64,000 nt of DNA from Nocardioides alcanivorans (GTDB taxonomy: Bacteria; Actinomycetota; Actinomycetes; Propionibacteriales; Nocardioidaceae): assembly GCF_021555175.1 (NCBI RefSeq), contig NZ_JAKGRW010000004.1, forward strand, positions 1-64,000, in the 5' to 3' direction. The translations under genes were made by a program, and so were the position numbers. The notes below the pieces were generated by a model, which did no database searches, was not told the DNA's origin, and worked only from the letters and a program-made list of their open reading frames with translations. Below are positions 1 to 8,681 of the stretch, piece after piece. How positions within the stretch are numbered: the stretch's first letter is position 1; each line of letters opens with the position of its first letter.

Positions 1-900
1 AGATTTCAGGGAACAGTCCAAGCCACGTCAAATTCGTGTGCGCCAAAGTTTCGTACTAGCCGTAAAGTAGATATGCCGCCAGTGTGGTTATGTGTGCATA
101 TCGTCATATCGACCGTCAGCGCGAACTCGGATCAATTGCTTTTTATTTGCGGGAATTTTTATTGTTTTAAATAAGTTGCAATTTAGGCGTGGTTCAGTGG
201 CTGCAACTATCGCCAGCGCACGAGGGTGCCGGGTAGTGGGAGCGCCCACAAAAAGCCGCTAGAGTGTGGGACAGTGGTCGCCCGGAACAGATCTGTCTCA
301 TCGCCTGGTCGAAAACTGTAGCTTCTCAATTAGACCTATATTAGTTTGTGTCGTTTGGATAGCGCGACATTTTGATCACATCTCCAGGCCTCAGCGGGCG
401 GGGGCTATATGCGGTGTAGCCGAACAGGCGATACGGACTGGATGACATGTAATGTATAGATCTGTCGCACCTGCGGTTCCAGGCGAGACGATGATCATAT
501 CAGCGAGTACCGTGCGCGACCGGTGTTGCCAGTTGTGAGCGCGATTCATCAAACCGCCGCGACGCCAGCACTCTGCGAATCGTTTCACCGCTGCTGACGC
601 TTCGTCATATCAGCTGCGGGCCATACGGCCGGTGAGTGTTCGCGACGTTCTGATTCGACGCGAGTTCACAACAGCTGGGCTGCCGGATAATATACGCAAT
701 ACGCAGTTGGTTTATCGTACCGGCGTACCGGTTCATTTGTTCCGCATCGCCGTGCAAGGGACGAACACAACGGACATTGAGTTAGCCGACGGTAGTCCAC
801 GGGCTGAAGACCTTTAGTCGCGCAATTTCCAACCGCGGCCACGTAAAACGCTCGGCTGGAAAACTCCGCCGAGCAGTTCGGCAAAAGGGACGGACAAGTT
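1..900 (+). pseudogene. Corrupted inverted copy of the IS30-family transposase
   Basis: Read on the + strand, this stretch follows the intact transposase at 7205-8587 (minus strand) from the helix-turn-helix region to the C-terminus. Clear anchors are around 280-315 (residues for QWSPEQICHALVEK), 380-445 (VQARGG to LRTGR), 485-515 (MIMISER), 617-650 (GHTAEEVRDVLI), 715-735 (TGVPV) and 835-865 (RPRKTLGWKTP). Frame is lost repeatedly. The copy follows from the inverted repeat and is not evidence of a second insertion. The true alignment ends are approximate. Confidence 0.75.
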
Positions 901-959
901 GCCTGGCAGGCCAATCGTTGGGAAGCCACGATAGCGGGCGTTTTTTCGGCGCGCGGGGA

Positions 960-1830
960 TTATTTCGTCGTCGGTTTCCGCCTTCCGGCAGCCGGGTAGC
1001 GTCGAGGCTCTCGGCTGTTCAACATCGCCTGTTTCTCGACAGCGGGTTCATCGTCGACTTCGGCTTTCGCAGACGTTCTCCGGTTTAGCGGCTCGTCCCG
1101 CTTCGTCTTTCGCAGGGTGCCGGCGACGCGAAGCGTTTTTGTTGCCGTCGTTTTCGTCTCGTTGTTGATCAGTCGCTTGTTTCATCTTCGATCAACGTTT
1201 TGTTTTGCGCTGATTAAATGTCTTCGCTTATTCTGTTACTTGCCGAGCCTCGCGAATTCACTCAGGCTGCCACTACACTACCGGAAAATATAGTCACTCT
1301 GGGGGAAGAGTGCCACTGGGATCCACGTTTCTAGCTTCGATCTGTAAAGCTTGTTGCAACACAGGGAAAAAAATAGTAGCTGATACAGCTTGTTGAACGG
1401 TAGTATTACGCTTAGCCGAGTCGGGTCACCACTCAATACGCCATGCGGTGTGATGATCTGCTCCAGCGATGCTGATCTGCTGACGCCACGGGTCTCCTTA
1501 TTGAGATTTCGAGCCGCGGGCCGGAACACAGCTTTCGGAGATTTATTCGCGCCGCGCTCACTTTCGTCGGTCATTTTTGCATGAAAACTGTCGTACGGTG
1601 TCCAGTTTCTGATGAGATCATCGGAAGGCGCATGTCTGCGTAAAGCAAAAAGTGGGAGAAGCTGCGGAACGGAAATGATGGACCAGCTGAGCCTGACGTC
1701 GGCATCGTCCCTTTTTTCTGCGCTCTAGTTGCCAGCGGGATCTGTTATCATCAGCCGGTTCGCACATGCGGGACAGCTGACACGTTCCATAAGCAAGCGG
1801 ATACGGAGAGAGAGCTCAGCCGGTGTCATG
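960..1830 (-). pseudogene. Corrupted inverted copy of the ABC substrate-binding protein gene
   Basis: The minus strand follows the intact binding-protein gene at 6144-7130 with many mismatches and indels. The best anchors are 1015-1220, matching the 3' end of the intact gene, and 1395-1500, matching its middle. No long frame survives. It belongs to the noisy left arm of the palindrome, so it should not be counted as a gene. End points are approximate. Confidence 0.7.
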
Positions 1831-1869
1831 GGAAGTGAAGGTTCCCTGAGCTGAGGACGATGGCGCACC

Positions 1870-2489
1870 TGCATTTCACGGTGATGGGGGAATCGCCAGG
1901 TCTGCTTGTTGAGACACATCGAGTAACGTCTTCGGCAGTAACTTCCAGTGAATCGGTCCTGCTTTCGACTTGTTTCTGCGCAGTGTCGGCAGTCGCCGAC
2001 ACGTCGGCTGCTACGACCGACTCGTCGATACCGTGGTGACGAGAGCATCAAACAGACGCACGTACCTGATCGGCACGAAAGTTCCGGCGAAGGGCTCGTC
2101 CATGAGCACGATCGAGGGCCTGCACATGGCAGCGGCGACGCACACGTGTTGCGTACGCCTCGACGTCAATGGATATTACCGCACCTTCGGCCTGCCGATG
2201 ACGCGTGAGTGCGCTCGGCCGGCTGCTTTATCAGCGCCGCGAGCAGCCGAACCGACCATCGAGGCGGTTAACACGAGCAGCTCGGTCGGCGATGATTACA
2301 ACGTCGCGGGTCTGCCATCATCATCAGCAGGGTTGACTTGCCGCACCCTGATGGGCCGACGATGCTGACGAACTCGTTCTTGTTCAGTGTCAGCGTCGTG
2401 CTCTCAAGCACCTCCAAGGCGTCCGAACCACGTCCGTAGACCTTGCGGACTCCGTCAACGACGAGGCTGCCGGCATGCTGCGTTGCCAC
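1870..2489 (-). pseudogene. Inverted copy of the ABC importer ATPase gene, corrupted beyond its first third
   Basis: The 5' part (2314-2489 on the minus strand) is a perfect copy of 5291-5466 including the Walker A region. Below 2314 the match to the rest of the ATPase gene is still visible, for example the Walker B region (MDEPFA) at about 2090-2105, but it is full of substitutions and indels. The switch from perfect to noisy occurs inside this one gene, which argues that the noise is technical. Not a functional gene. Confidence 0.75.
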
Positions 2490-2490
2490 T

Positions 2491-3358
2491 TCACTCTCCC
2501 TTCGTCACACCCTGCTGCCACCGCAGCAGACGCTTCTCCGCCAACCCGAACAACAGGTTCAGGGCGATTCCGATCAACCCGATCAGCACGAACGCCGACC
2601 ACATGTCGAGGTAGCGGAAGCCGGACTGCGCGACCATGATCTGGTGACCGAGGCCAGCCGTGGTCGCATACATCTCGGAGACCACCATGAGAATGAGCGC
2701 GATACCCAGGCTCACCCGGAGGCCCGCCAGGATCTGCGGCGAAGCTGCCGGCAGGACCACCAGGCGATAGCGCAGCGCTACGCGACATACGCATGCTGCG
2801 CGCGCTGTCGAGCCACATTCGATCCACTCCGGCGACGCCGTCACAGGTGTTGATCATGACGACCCAGACACTGCCCAGGAAGATCAGGAAGATGTTCATG
2901 TTGTCCGCGATCCCAAATATCTGCACGGCGATGGGCAGCAGCATCGTGTTGGGAATCGCTGAGAAGAACCTCACGCTGGGCGCATACATGCGGTTGAGCG
3001 TCGGGCTGCTCCCGAGCAGCAGTCCACAGAAGATTCCGACGACCACGGCGGCGGCCCACCCCTGGGCGAAGCGGGACAGGCTCGTCAGCGCCTCATCCCA
3101 GAACAGGTTCGACAGGAACCCATCCGCCACGTGAGCGGTGGTCCACATCTCGACGAAGCGCTCCGTCACCTTCGAGATCGGCGGGAAGAAGAGCGACTCG
3201 CTTCGTCGTCCCAGCAACTCCCACACCGCCAGGAACGCGGCGAGCATCCACAGGCTTCCCAGGACGAGACCGCACCGCGCGACCAACGCGCGGGCGATGG
3301 CCCGGCAGCGTTTCGTCCGGCCCGTGGGCAGGGTGATTCCCGCCGTCTGCTCAGCCAC
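2491..3358 (-). pseudogene. Inverted copy of the second ABC permease gene, frameshifted
   Basis: Near-identical reverse copy of the intact permease gene at 4423-5289. One extra base near 2777, where the copy reads gatagcgcagcgc and the intact gene's complement reads gatagcgagcgc, breaks the frame after the residues SRSA. This is the only difference I found between the clean parts of the two arms. Probably an artefact of the fold-back assembly, not a second functional gene. Confidence 0.8.
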
Positions 3359-3867
3359 GGTGCTCCCACCTCACCAGACGCTGTTCGAGTCGGAGCAGGC
3401 CCGAGAAGAGCAGGGCACCCACCACCCCGAGAAGGAGGACCCCGGCGTACACCACATCCGGCCGATCGGCCTGCGTGTACTGGACCAGGACGGTTCCGAC
3501 GCCGGTTCGGGCGCCCAACAACTCGGTCGAGATGATGACGATCAGGCCGATCCCGACTGCGATCCGGATCCCGGTCAGGATCGAAGGCAGGGCACTGGGC
3601 AGCACCACGAGGACCTGACGCCGCCACCAGGACCATTGCATCGAGCGCGCGGCCTGCAGACGCATCCGTTCCGTCGATGCCACGCCGTAGGTGGTGTTGA
3701 TCAGGATCGGCCAGAGCACGGCGTACACGCCGATGGCCACCTTCATCTGGGTCCCCATCCCGAGCGCCATCACGCCGATCGGGATGAGTGCCGTGGCCGG
3801 AATCGACCGAAGGCTGTTGACCAGGACCATCGCCGGCCGCTGCAGCGCCCGATGACTGCTCACCAGG
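3351..3867 (-). pseudogene. Inverted partial copy of the first ABC permease gene
   Basis: Perfect reverse copy of the 3' part of the permease at 3870-4430. It runs into the 46-base centre of the palindrome and has no start of its own. The long frames that cross the centre on both strands (3138-4430 plus, 3351-4643 minus, each 430 codons) join antisense sequence to permease sequence and are not proteins. Confidence 0.85.
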
Positions 3868-3869
3868 GG

Positions 3870-4430
3870 ACCACGGTGCTCATCGGCGCAGTTGCCGGAG
3901 TCGCTCTCGGTCTCCTGGTGAGCAGTCATCGGGCGCTGCAGCGGCCGGCGATGGTCCTGGTCAACAGCCTTCGGTCGATTCCGGCCACGGCACTCATCCC
4001 GATCGGCGTGATGGCGCTCGGGATGGGGACCCAGATGAAGGTGGCCATCGGCGTGTACGCCGTGCTCTGGCCGATCCTGATCAACACCACCTACGGCGTG
4101 GCATCGACGGAACGGATGCGTCTGCAGGCCGCGCGCTCGATGCAATGGTCCTGGTGGCGGCGTCAGGTCCTCGTGGTGCTGCCCAGTGCCCTGCCTTCGA
4201 TCCTGACCGGGATCCGGATCGCAGTCGGGATCGGCCTGATCGTCATCATCTCGACCGAGTTGTTGGGCGCCCGAACCGGCGTCGGAACCGTCCTGGTCCA
4301 GTACACGCAGGCCGATCGGCCGGATGTGGTGTACGCCGGGGTCCTCCTTCTCGGGGTGGTGGGTGCCCTGCTCTTCTCGGGCCTGCTCCGACTCGAACAG
4401 CGTCTGGTGAGGTGGGAGCACCGTGGCTGA
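3870..4430 (+). CDS. ABC importer permease, SsuC/TauC-like, 5'-truncated
   Basis: Inner-membrane permease of a nitrate/sulfonate/taurine-type ABC importer. About 186 residues are present. They begin inside the membrane domain (TTVLIGAVAGVALGLL), continue through the family-typical NSLRSIPATALIPIGVMALG, and include the EAA-type ATPase-contact loop (AARSMQWSWWRRQVLVVLPSALP). Family members are usually 250-280 residues, so roughly 70-90 N-terminal residues, including the first membrane segments, are missing. The gene is cut exactly where the palindrome turns round, so the loss is probably an assembly edge and not a real deletion. It overlaps the next permease gene by eight bases. Confidence 0.8.
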   Translation, partial: TTVLIGAVAGVALGLLVSSHRALQRPAMVLVNSLRSIPATALIPIGVMALGMGTQMKVAIGVYAVLWPILINTTYGVASTERMRLQAARSMQWSWWRRQVLVVLPSALPSILTGIRIAVGIGLIVIISTELLGARTGVGTVLVQYTQADRPDVVYAGVLLLGVVGALLFSGLLRLEQRLVRWEHRG

Positions 4431-5466
4431 GCAGACGGCGGGAATCACCCTGCCCACGGGCCGGACGAAACGCTGCCGGGCCATCGCCCGCGCGTTGGTC
4501 GCGCGGTGCGGTCTCGTCCTGGGAAGCCTGTGGATGCTCGCCGCGTTCCTGGCGGTGTGGGAGTTGCTGGGACGACGAAGCGAGTCGCTCTTCTTCCCGC
4601 CGATCTCGAAGGTGACGGAGCGCTTCGTCGAGATGTGGACCACCGCTCACGTGGCGGATGGGTTCCTGTCGAACCTGTTCTGGGATGAGGCGCTGACGAG
4701 CCTGTCCCGCTTCGCCCAGGGGTGGGCCGCCGCCGTGGTCGTCGGAATCTTCTGTGGACTGCTGCTCGGGAGCAGCCCGACGCTCAACCGCATGTATGCG
4801 CCCAGCGTGAGGTTCTTCTCAGCGATTCCCAACACGATGCTGCTGCCCATCGCCGTGCAGATATTTGGGATCGCGGACAACATGAACATCTTCCTGATCT
4901 TCCTGGGCAGTGTCTGGGTCGTCATGATCAACACCTGTGACGGCGTCGCCGGAGTGGATCGAATGTGGCTCGACAGCGCGCGCAGCATGCGTATGTCGCG
5001 TAGCGCTCGCTATCGCCTGGTGGTCCTGCCGGCAGCTTCGCCGCAGATCCTGGCGGGCCTCCGGGTGAGCCTGGGTATCGCGCTCATTCTCATGGTGGTC
5101 TCCGAGATGTATGCGACCACGGCTGGCCTCGGTCACCAGATCATGGTCGCGCAGTCCGGCTTCCGCTACCTCGACATGTGGTCGGCGTTCGTGCTGATCG
5201 GGTTGATCGGAATCGCCCTGAACCTGTTGTTCGGGTTGGCGGAGAAGCGTCTGCTGCGGTGGCAGCAGGGTGTGACGAAGGGAGAGTGAAGTGGCAACGC
5301 AGCATGCCGGCAGCCTCGTCGTTGACGGAGTCCGCAAGGTCTACGGACGTGGTTCGGACGCCTTGGAGGTGCTTGAGAGCACGACGCTGACACTGAACAA
5401 GAACGAGTTCGTCAGCATCGTCGGCCCATCAGGGTGCGGCAAGTCAACCCTGCTGATGATGATGGC
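3914..5466. repeat. Right arm, clean part, of the giant inverted repeat
   Basis: Partner of 2314-3867. The genes on this arm read through as intact, well-formed ABC transporter genes and continue past 5466 without damage, so this arm is taken as the genuine chromosomal sequence. The homology to the left arm continues beyond 5466 into the IS30 element, but there the left copy is noisy. Confidence 0.95.
4423..5289 (+). CDS. ABC importer permease, SsuC/TauC-like
   Basis: Second permease (288 residues) of the same importer. A cytoplasmic N-terminus precedes a first membrane segment (SLWMLAAFLAVWELLG), then a periplasmic-loop region and a BPD_transp_1 domain with an EAA loop (DSARSMRMSRSARYRLVVLPAASPQ). 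Length fits the family. The start overlaps the end of the upstream permease (GTGGCTGA), and the ATPase starts two bases after the stop, so the three genes are translationally coupled. Two different permeases suggest a heterodimeric channel, whereas many SsuC-type systems use one. Substrate cannot be named from sequence. Confidence 0.85.
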   Translation: MAEQTAGITLPTGRTKRCRAIARALVARCGLVLGSLWMLAAFLAVWELLGRRSESLFFPPISKVTERFVEMWTTAHVADGFLSNLFWDEALTSLSRFAQGWAAAVVVGIFCGLLLGSSPTLNRMYAPSVRFFSAIPNTMLLPIAVQIFGIADNMNIFLIFLGSVWVVMINTCDGVAGVDRMWLDSARSMRMSRSARYRLVVLPAASPQILAGLRVSLGIALILMVVSEMYATTAGLGHQIMVAQSGFRYLDMWSAFVLIGLIGIALNLLFGLAEKRLLRWQQGVTKGE

Positions 5467-6094
5467 GGGGCTGCTTCCGCCCACGGAGGGCAGGGTGTTG
5501 GTCGGTGGCCAACAGGTATCGGGTCCGCCGGCCGGGCTCTCGGTGGTCTTCCAGGACTACAGCCGCTCACTCTTTCCGTGGATGTCGGTTCGGCGCAACC
5601 TGCTCGCGGCGCTGGTCGTGGAGCGGCTGCCGAAGCCGGAAGCCGAGCTGCGCGTCGAGCAGGCGCTCGCAGCCGTCGGGCTCGAGGGCCGAGGTGCGAT
5701 GTATCCGTGGCAGATGTCGGGCGGGATGCAACAACGTGTGGCCATCGCCCGCGCACTGGTTACGGAGCCCTCGGTCATGCTCATGGACGAGCCCTTCGCC
5801 GCGGTGGACGCGCAGACTCGTGCCGATCTCGAAGATCTCGTCCTGCGCGTGCGTCATGACTACGACGTGACCGTCGCTCTCGTCACCCACGACATCGACG
5901 AGTCCGTCTACATGGCGGATCGAGTGGTCGTGCTCGCAGCCGGGCCGGGGCGGGTGATCGGCGACCTGCCGGTCGCGCTGCCGCGTCCGCGGGACCAGGT
6001 CGAAACGAAACGGGACCGCAGGTTCGCGGAGTTGCGCGCCGAAGTGTTCTCGATGGTGATGCGGCCAGGGACGCGCACGGTGCATGCCCCGTGA
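5291..6094 (+). CDS. ABC importer ATPase, SsuB/TauB-like
   Basis: Energy-coupling ATPase of the importer, 267 residues. Visible motifs are Walker A GPSGCGKST (about residues 40-48), signature MSGGMQQRVAIARAL, Walker B VMLMDEPF and the switch histidine in ALVTHDIDE. The GTG start follows the upstream gene's RBS-like gggagtgaa. It is followed by a lipoprotein substrate-binding gene, completing a standard importer operon. The family handles nitrate, sulfonates, taurine or thiamine precursors; the exact solute is unknown. Confidence 0.88.
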   Translation: MATQHAGSLVVDGVRKVYGRGSDALEVLESTTLTLNKNEFVSIVGPSGCGKSTLLMMMAGLLPPTEGRVLVGGQQVSGPPAGLSVVFQDYSRSLFPWMSVRRNLLAALVVERLPKPEAELRVEQALAAVGLEGRGAMYPWQMSGGMQQRVAIARALVTEPSVMLMDEPFAAVDAQTRADLEDLVLRVRHDYDVTVALVTHDIDESVYMADRVVVLAAGPGRVIGDLPVALPRPRDQVETKRDRRFAELRAEVFSMVMRPGTRTVHAP

Positions 6095-6143
6095 GTACAG
6101 GCATGAACGGCCATCGTCAGATTTCTCGAAAGGACTTCCTTCC

Positions 6144-7130
6144 ATGATGAATTCACCCCACCGGCTACGGCTGGCTGCATCGGCGGTCGCTGCTCTCGTG
6201 GCGACGACGACAATCGCTGCCTGCTCCGGAGACGACAGTGGCGACGACGGGTCGCTACGCGTGACAACCCTCGGCTTGTGCAACGAGATCCCGCTGTACT
6301 GGGCGCAGGAGAAGGGGCTGTTCGAAGATCACGACGTCGAGGTCGAGCTGGTCAAGTCGACCGGCGGAGCTGCGGCACTCACTGCGCTGCAGAGCGGAGA
6401 CATCGACCTTGCCTTCGCGAATCCCTTCTCCACGATGATCGCTCTCGATCAAGGGCTGGACCTGCGGTGGATCGCCACCGCGTACGAGACCACGACCGAC
6501 GAGGCGAAGGCGGCGAATGCCGTCGTGGTCTCCGAGGGCGGTGGCCACGCCGACGCGGTATCGCTCAATGGGGAGACGATTGGCGTCAACGAGATCGGCG
6601 GGATCAACGAGATCATCACACGCCATTGGCTGGCGCTCGGTGGTGGTGACCCCGACTCGGTGAAGTTCGTGGCTCTGCCGTTCAACGAGCTGGCATCGGC
6701 CGTTGCCACCAACAAGGTTGCAGCAGCACAGATCCCGAAGCAGAACGTGGATCCCGAGCTGGGCCTCACCAGCTTGGGTGACCCCTATGTTGCCGCCGGT
6801 GATGGTGGCGGCCTGGTCTTCGCGGGCTACGTGTCGACGAGCAAGCAGGCCAGCAAGCGCGAGGACGACCTGTCAGGCTTCCAAGCCGCGTTGATCGAGG
6901 CGAACGAGGCGATCAACGACGAGGCGAACGACGACGAGCGCTTCGCGATCGCGGCCGCGAGATGCAAGCAGGACCCAGAAGTGCTCAGCACGTTGCCGGA
7001 GAACATCTACGAAGCCAGGGTCGACGTGGATGCACTGTCGAGAATGGGCGCGATGTTGGAACAGCAGGGGCGCCTCGACGCCGCACCTGCTGCCTCCGAC
7101 TTCGTGCCGGAGTGGGTGGCGACGAAGTAG
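6144..7130 (+). CDS. Substrate-binding lipoprotein, NMT1/SsuA-like
   Basis: Extracytoplasmic solute-binding protein of the adjacent importer, 328 residues. I chose the ATG at 6144 because gaaagga lies about seven bases upstream and it gives a clean signal peptide ending in lipobox TIAAC. The mature part begins with an acidic spacer, then the family pattern of a binding protein (GLCNEIPLYWAQEKGLFEDH, then LQSGDIDLAFANPF). A longer in-frame start at 6084 would overlap the ATPase and hide the signal peptide. Ligand unknown; NMT1-like proteins bind small organic nitrogen or sulfur compounds or pyrimidine precursors. Confidence 0.85.
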   Translation: MMNSPHRLRLAASAVAALVATTTIAACSGDDSGDDGSLRVTTLGLCNEIPLYWAQEKGLFEDHDVEVELVKSTGGAAALTALQSGDIDLAFANPFSTMIALDQGLDLRWIATAYETTTDEAKAANAVVVSEGGGHADAVSLNGETIGVNEIGGINEIITRHWLALGGGDPDSVKFVALPFNELASAVATNKVAAAQIPKQNVDPELGLTSLGDPYVAAGDGGGLVFAGYVSTSKQASKREDDLSGFQAALIEANEAINDEANDDERFAIAAARCKQDPEVLSTLPENIYEARVDVDALSRMGAMLEQQGRLDAAPAASDFVPEWVATK

Positions 7131-7204
7131 TCCCACGCGCCGAAGGGCCCTGCCCAAGATCAGCGAGATGGCGGTTTCTAACGGTCCTCGCAACACCTGA
7201 TGGT

Positions 7205-8587
7205 TTAGACGGCTGTCAGTAGATCACGCAGACGCTCGGCTGGAGTTTTCCAGCCGAGCGTTTTGCGTGGCCGGCGGTTGAGCTTTTGCGCGACTAGCTC
7301 GAGGTCTTCGGGGCCGTGGACCGCTAGGTCGGTGCTCTTGGGGAAGTACTGGCGCAGCAATCCGTTGGTGTTCTCGTTCGATCCGCGTTGCCACGGCGAG
7401 TGCGGGTCGCAGAAGTAGACCGGTACGCCGGTCGCGATCGTGAACTGCTTGTGTGCGGCCATTTCGCAGCCCTGGTCCCAAGTCAGCGAGCCCCGAAGAT
7501 GTTCCGGCAGACTCGCGATCAGCGGGATCAGAACGTCACGAACCTCCTCGGCCGTATGGCCACCGGGCAGGTGACCAAGCATCACGTAGCGGGTCGAGCG
7601 TTCGACCAGGGTCACGATCGCGGACTGCGAGTTGGTGCCGACGATGAGGTCACCTTCCCAATGCCCTGGCACGGCACGGTCGGCGACCGCGGCCGGGCGC
7701 TCGCTGATCATGATCATCGGGTCACTGAACCGCTGGGTGCGTTGGTCGGGTTGCCGGTGCGGCTTGCGGCGGGTCCGTCCGGTCCGTAATGCCTGGGCAA
7801 CTTCACGCCGCAAGCCACCGCGGGCCTGGACATAGATCGCCTGGTAGATCGTCTCTGTGCTCACCCGCATGCTCTCGTCGGTGGGGAACTTCTCGACCAG
7901 AGCGTGACAGATCTGTTCGGGCGACCACTGATCCTGCAGTTTGGCTGCTACATAGCGGCGCAGCGGACCTTCCGCGGCCAACTTGCTGGCCTTGGGACGG
8001 CTCCGCGAAGCAGACCACGCCCGGTGCGCGGCGTAGGGGCGGTAGACGCCGTCGCGTGAGCGGTTGTCCAGTTCGCGCTTGATGGTCGATGCCGACCGAC
8101 CAAGCTGCCTTCCGATCTCACGCAGCGAGGCATTGCCCCGGCGCAGGTCGGCGATCTTCTCTCGCTCGACGAGCGTGAGGTACCGCGGATGTAACTGGGC
8201 TTCCAACGCCGAGACTGTCGGCGCTTGCTGTCCCTCGACATGGGTGCTCACCCCTGTCTTGTAGTTCACCCACCGACCATCGGGGTGCAGGCGCGAGCCG
8301 TTGATCTTCCGAATTCCCTTGTCCCAGTCCTGTGCAGTGCGGGGGTTGACCCCGACTCGGGCGGCAGCCACAAGGCGTCGAACTCCTGCCGCACGCAACC
8401 GGTCGTACTCCCCACGCCCTGGGTGCGGGCCGGTACCGGGCTTGCCACGACCACGAACGCCCGCCCTGCGGGCCCATCCATAGGCAGTGTTCCGATTCGC
8501 TCCGACCGCACGGGCAGCGGCCGTAACGCTGCCGCCCTCACGATCAAGAGCCTCGAAGAACAGCGCCTTCAACTCCTCAGAAACCAC
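7205..8587 (-). CDS. IS30-family transposase
   Basis: Transposase of 460 residues. The N-terminal part carries two helix-turn-helix regions, the second being the typical IS30 one (LTLVEREKIADLRRG, then LGRSASTIKREL). The C-terminal DDE core shows the first Asp in VPGHWEGDLIVG, the second in TWDQGCEMA and the Glu in GSNENTNGLLRQYFPK. Start is GTG at 8587, immediately behind a long hairpin. The frame is open throughout, so the element could be active. A badly corrupted copy appears at 1-900 only because of the inverted repeat. Confidence 0.92.
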   Translation of the reverse strand: MVSEELKALFFEALDREGGSVTAAARAVGANRNTAYGWARRAGVRGRGKPGTGPHPGRGEYDRLRAAGVRRLVAAARVGVNPRTAQDWDKGIRKINGSRLHPDGRWVNYKTGVSTHVEGQQAPTVSALEAQLHPRYLTLVEREKIADLRRGNASLREIGRQLGRSASTIKRELDNRSRDGVYRPYAAHRAWSASRSRPKASKLAAEGPLRRYVAAKLQDQWSPEQICHALVEKFPTDESMRVSTETIYQAIYVQARGGLRREVAQALRTGRTRRKPHRQPDQRTQRFSDPMIMISERPAAVADRAVPGHWEGDLIVGTNSQSAIVTLVERSTRYVMLGHLPGGHTAEEVRDVLIPLIASLPEHLRGSLTWDQGCEMAAHKQFTIATGVPVYFCDPHSPWQRGSNENTNGLLRQYFPKSTDLAVHGPEDLELVAQKLNRRPRKTLGWKTPAERLRDLLTAV

Positions 8588-8628
8588 GATCCCCGCAACC
8601 CCTTGAAACTCAAGGTGTTGCGGGGATC
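8588..8628 (-). promoter_or_regulatory. Long hairpin directly before the transposase start
   Basis: The transposase GTG is preceded on the minus strand by gatccccgcaac, an inner inverted repeat (ccttga/tcaagg) and gttgcggggatc. This gives a nearly uninterrupted stem of about 20 pairs ending at the start codon. Such a structure would hide the start on transcripts reading in from outside. That is a known way for insertion sequences to limit transposase; the role here is inferred. Confidence 0.5.
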
Positions 8629-8681
8629 GCTAGAACCCAAGGATCTTGGACAGGGCCCTTCAGCGTGCGCCGGGCATCGGC

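Larger units (their letters stand above)
1..2313. repeat. Noisy outer part of the left arm of a giant inverted repeat
   Basis: No gene is readable here, but the stretch is a recognisable reverse complement of about 5467-8150. Matching landmarks occur in order: IS30 transposase pieces (about 100-890), the element's left end and the 3' end of the binding-protein gene (about 940-1230), its middle (about 1390-1520), and the ATPase gene (about 1920-2313). Differences are dense substitutions and indels with net shortening of a few hundred bases. The change to near-perfect identity at 2314 is abrupt. That is what an unpolished end of a single long read would look like; ordinary genetic decay would not normally switch off at one base. 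Treat as probable artefact. Confidence 0.85.
2314..3867. repeat. Left arm, clean part, of the giant inverted repeat
   Basis: This stretch is the reverse complement of 3914-5466 with one single-base insertion near 2777. The arms are separated by only 46 bases (3868-3913). The centre can be read directly: cgatgactgctcaccagg at 3850-3867 pairs with cctggtgagcagtcatcg at 3914-3931. Long perfect palindromes of this size are very unstable in bacteria, so a fold-back or missed-adapter long read is the simplest explanation. Confidence 0.95.
7142..8661. mobile_element. IS30-family insertion sequence, complete
   Basis: A 1520-base element. Left end GAAGGGCCCTGCCCAAGATC (7142-7161) is matched in inverse at 8642-8661 with one mismatch (19 of 20). 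It contains one full-length transposase on the minus strand. Subterminal sequences are also similar (cgcaacacct near both ends). No convincing target duplication could be read; IS30 elements make only 2-3 bases. It sits between the importer operon and the 3' end of the aldehyde dehydrogenase gene without breaking either. Confidence 0.88.

Noticed and set aside
1..2313. Short open frames in the low-complexity-looking start of the window as new small genes
   Set aside because: The region aligns, noisily and inverted, with known genes at 5467-8150. The frames are chance products of that corrupted copy.
3138..4430. 430-residue plus-strand open frame taken as one protein
   Set aside because: It crosses the palindrome centre: its first 244 or so codons are antisense to the inverted permease copies. 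Only the part from about 3870 is permease.
7142..8661. Target-site duplication for the IS30 element
   Set aside because: The flanking 2-3 bases on the two sides (gcc and agc) do not match convincingly, so none is claimed.
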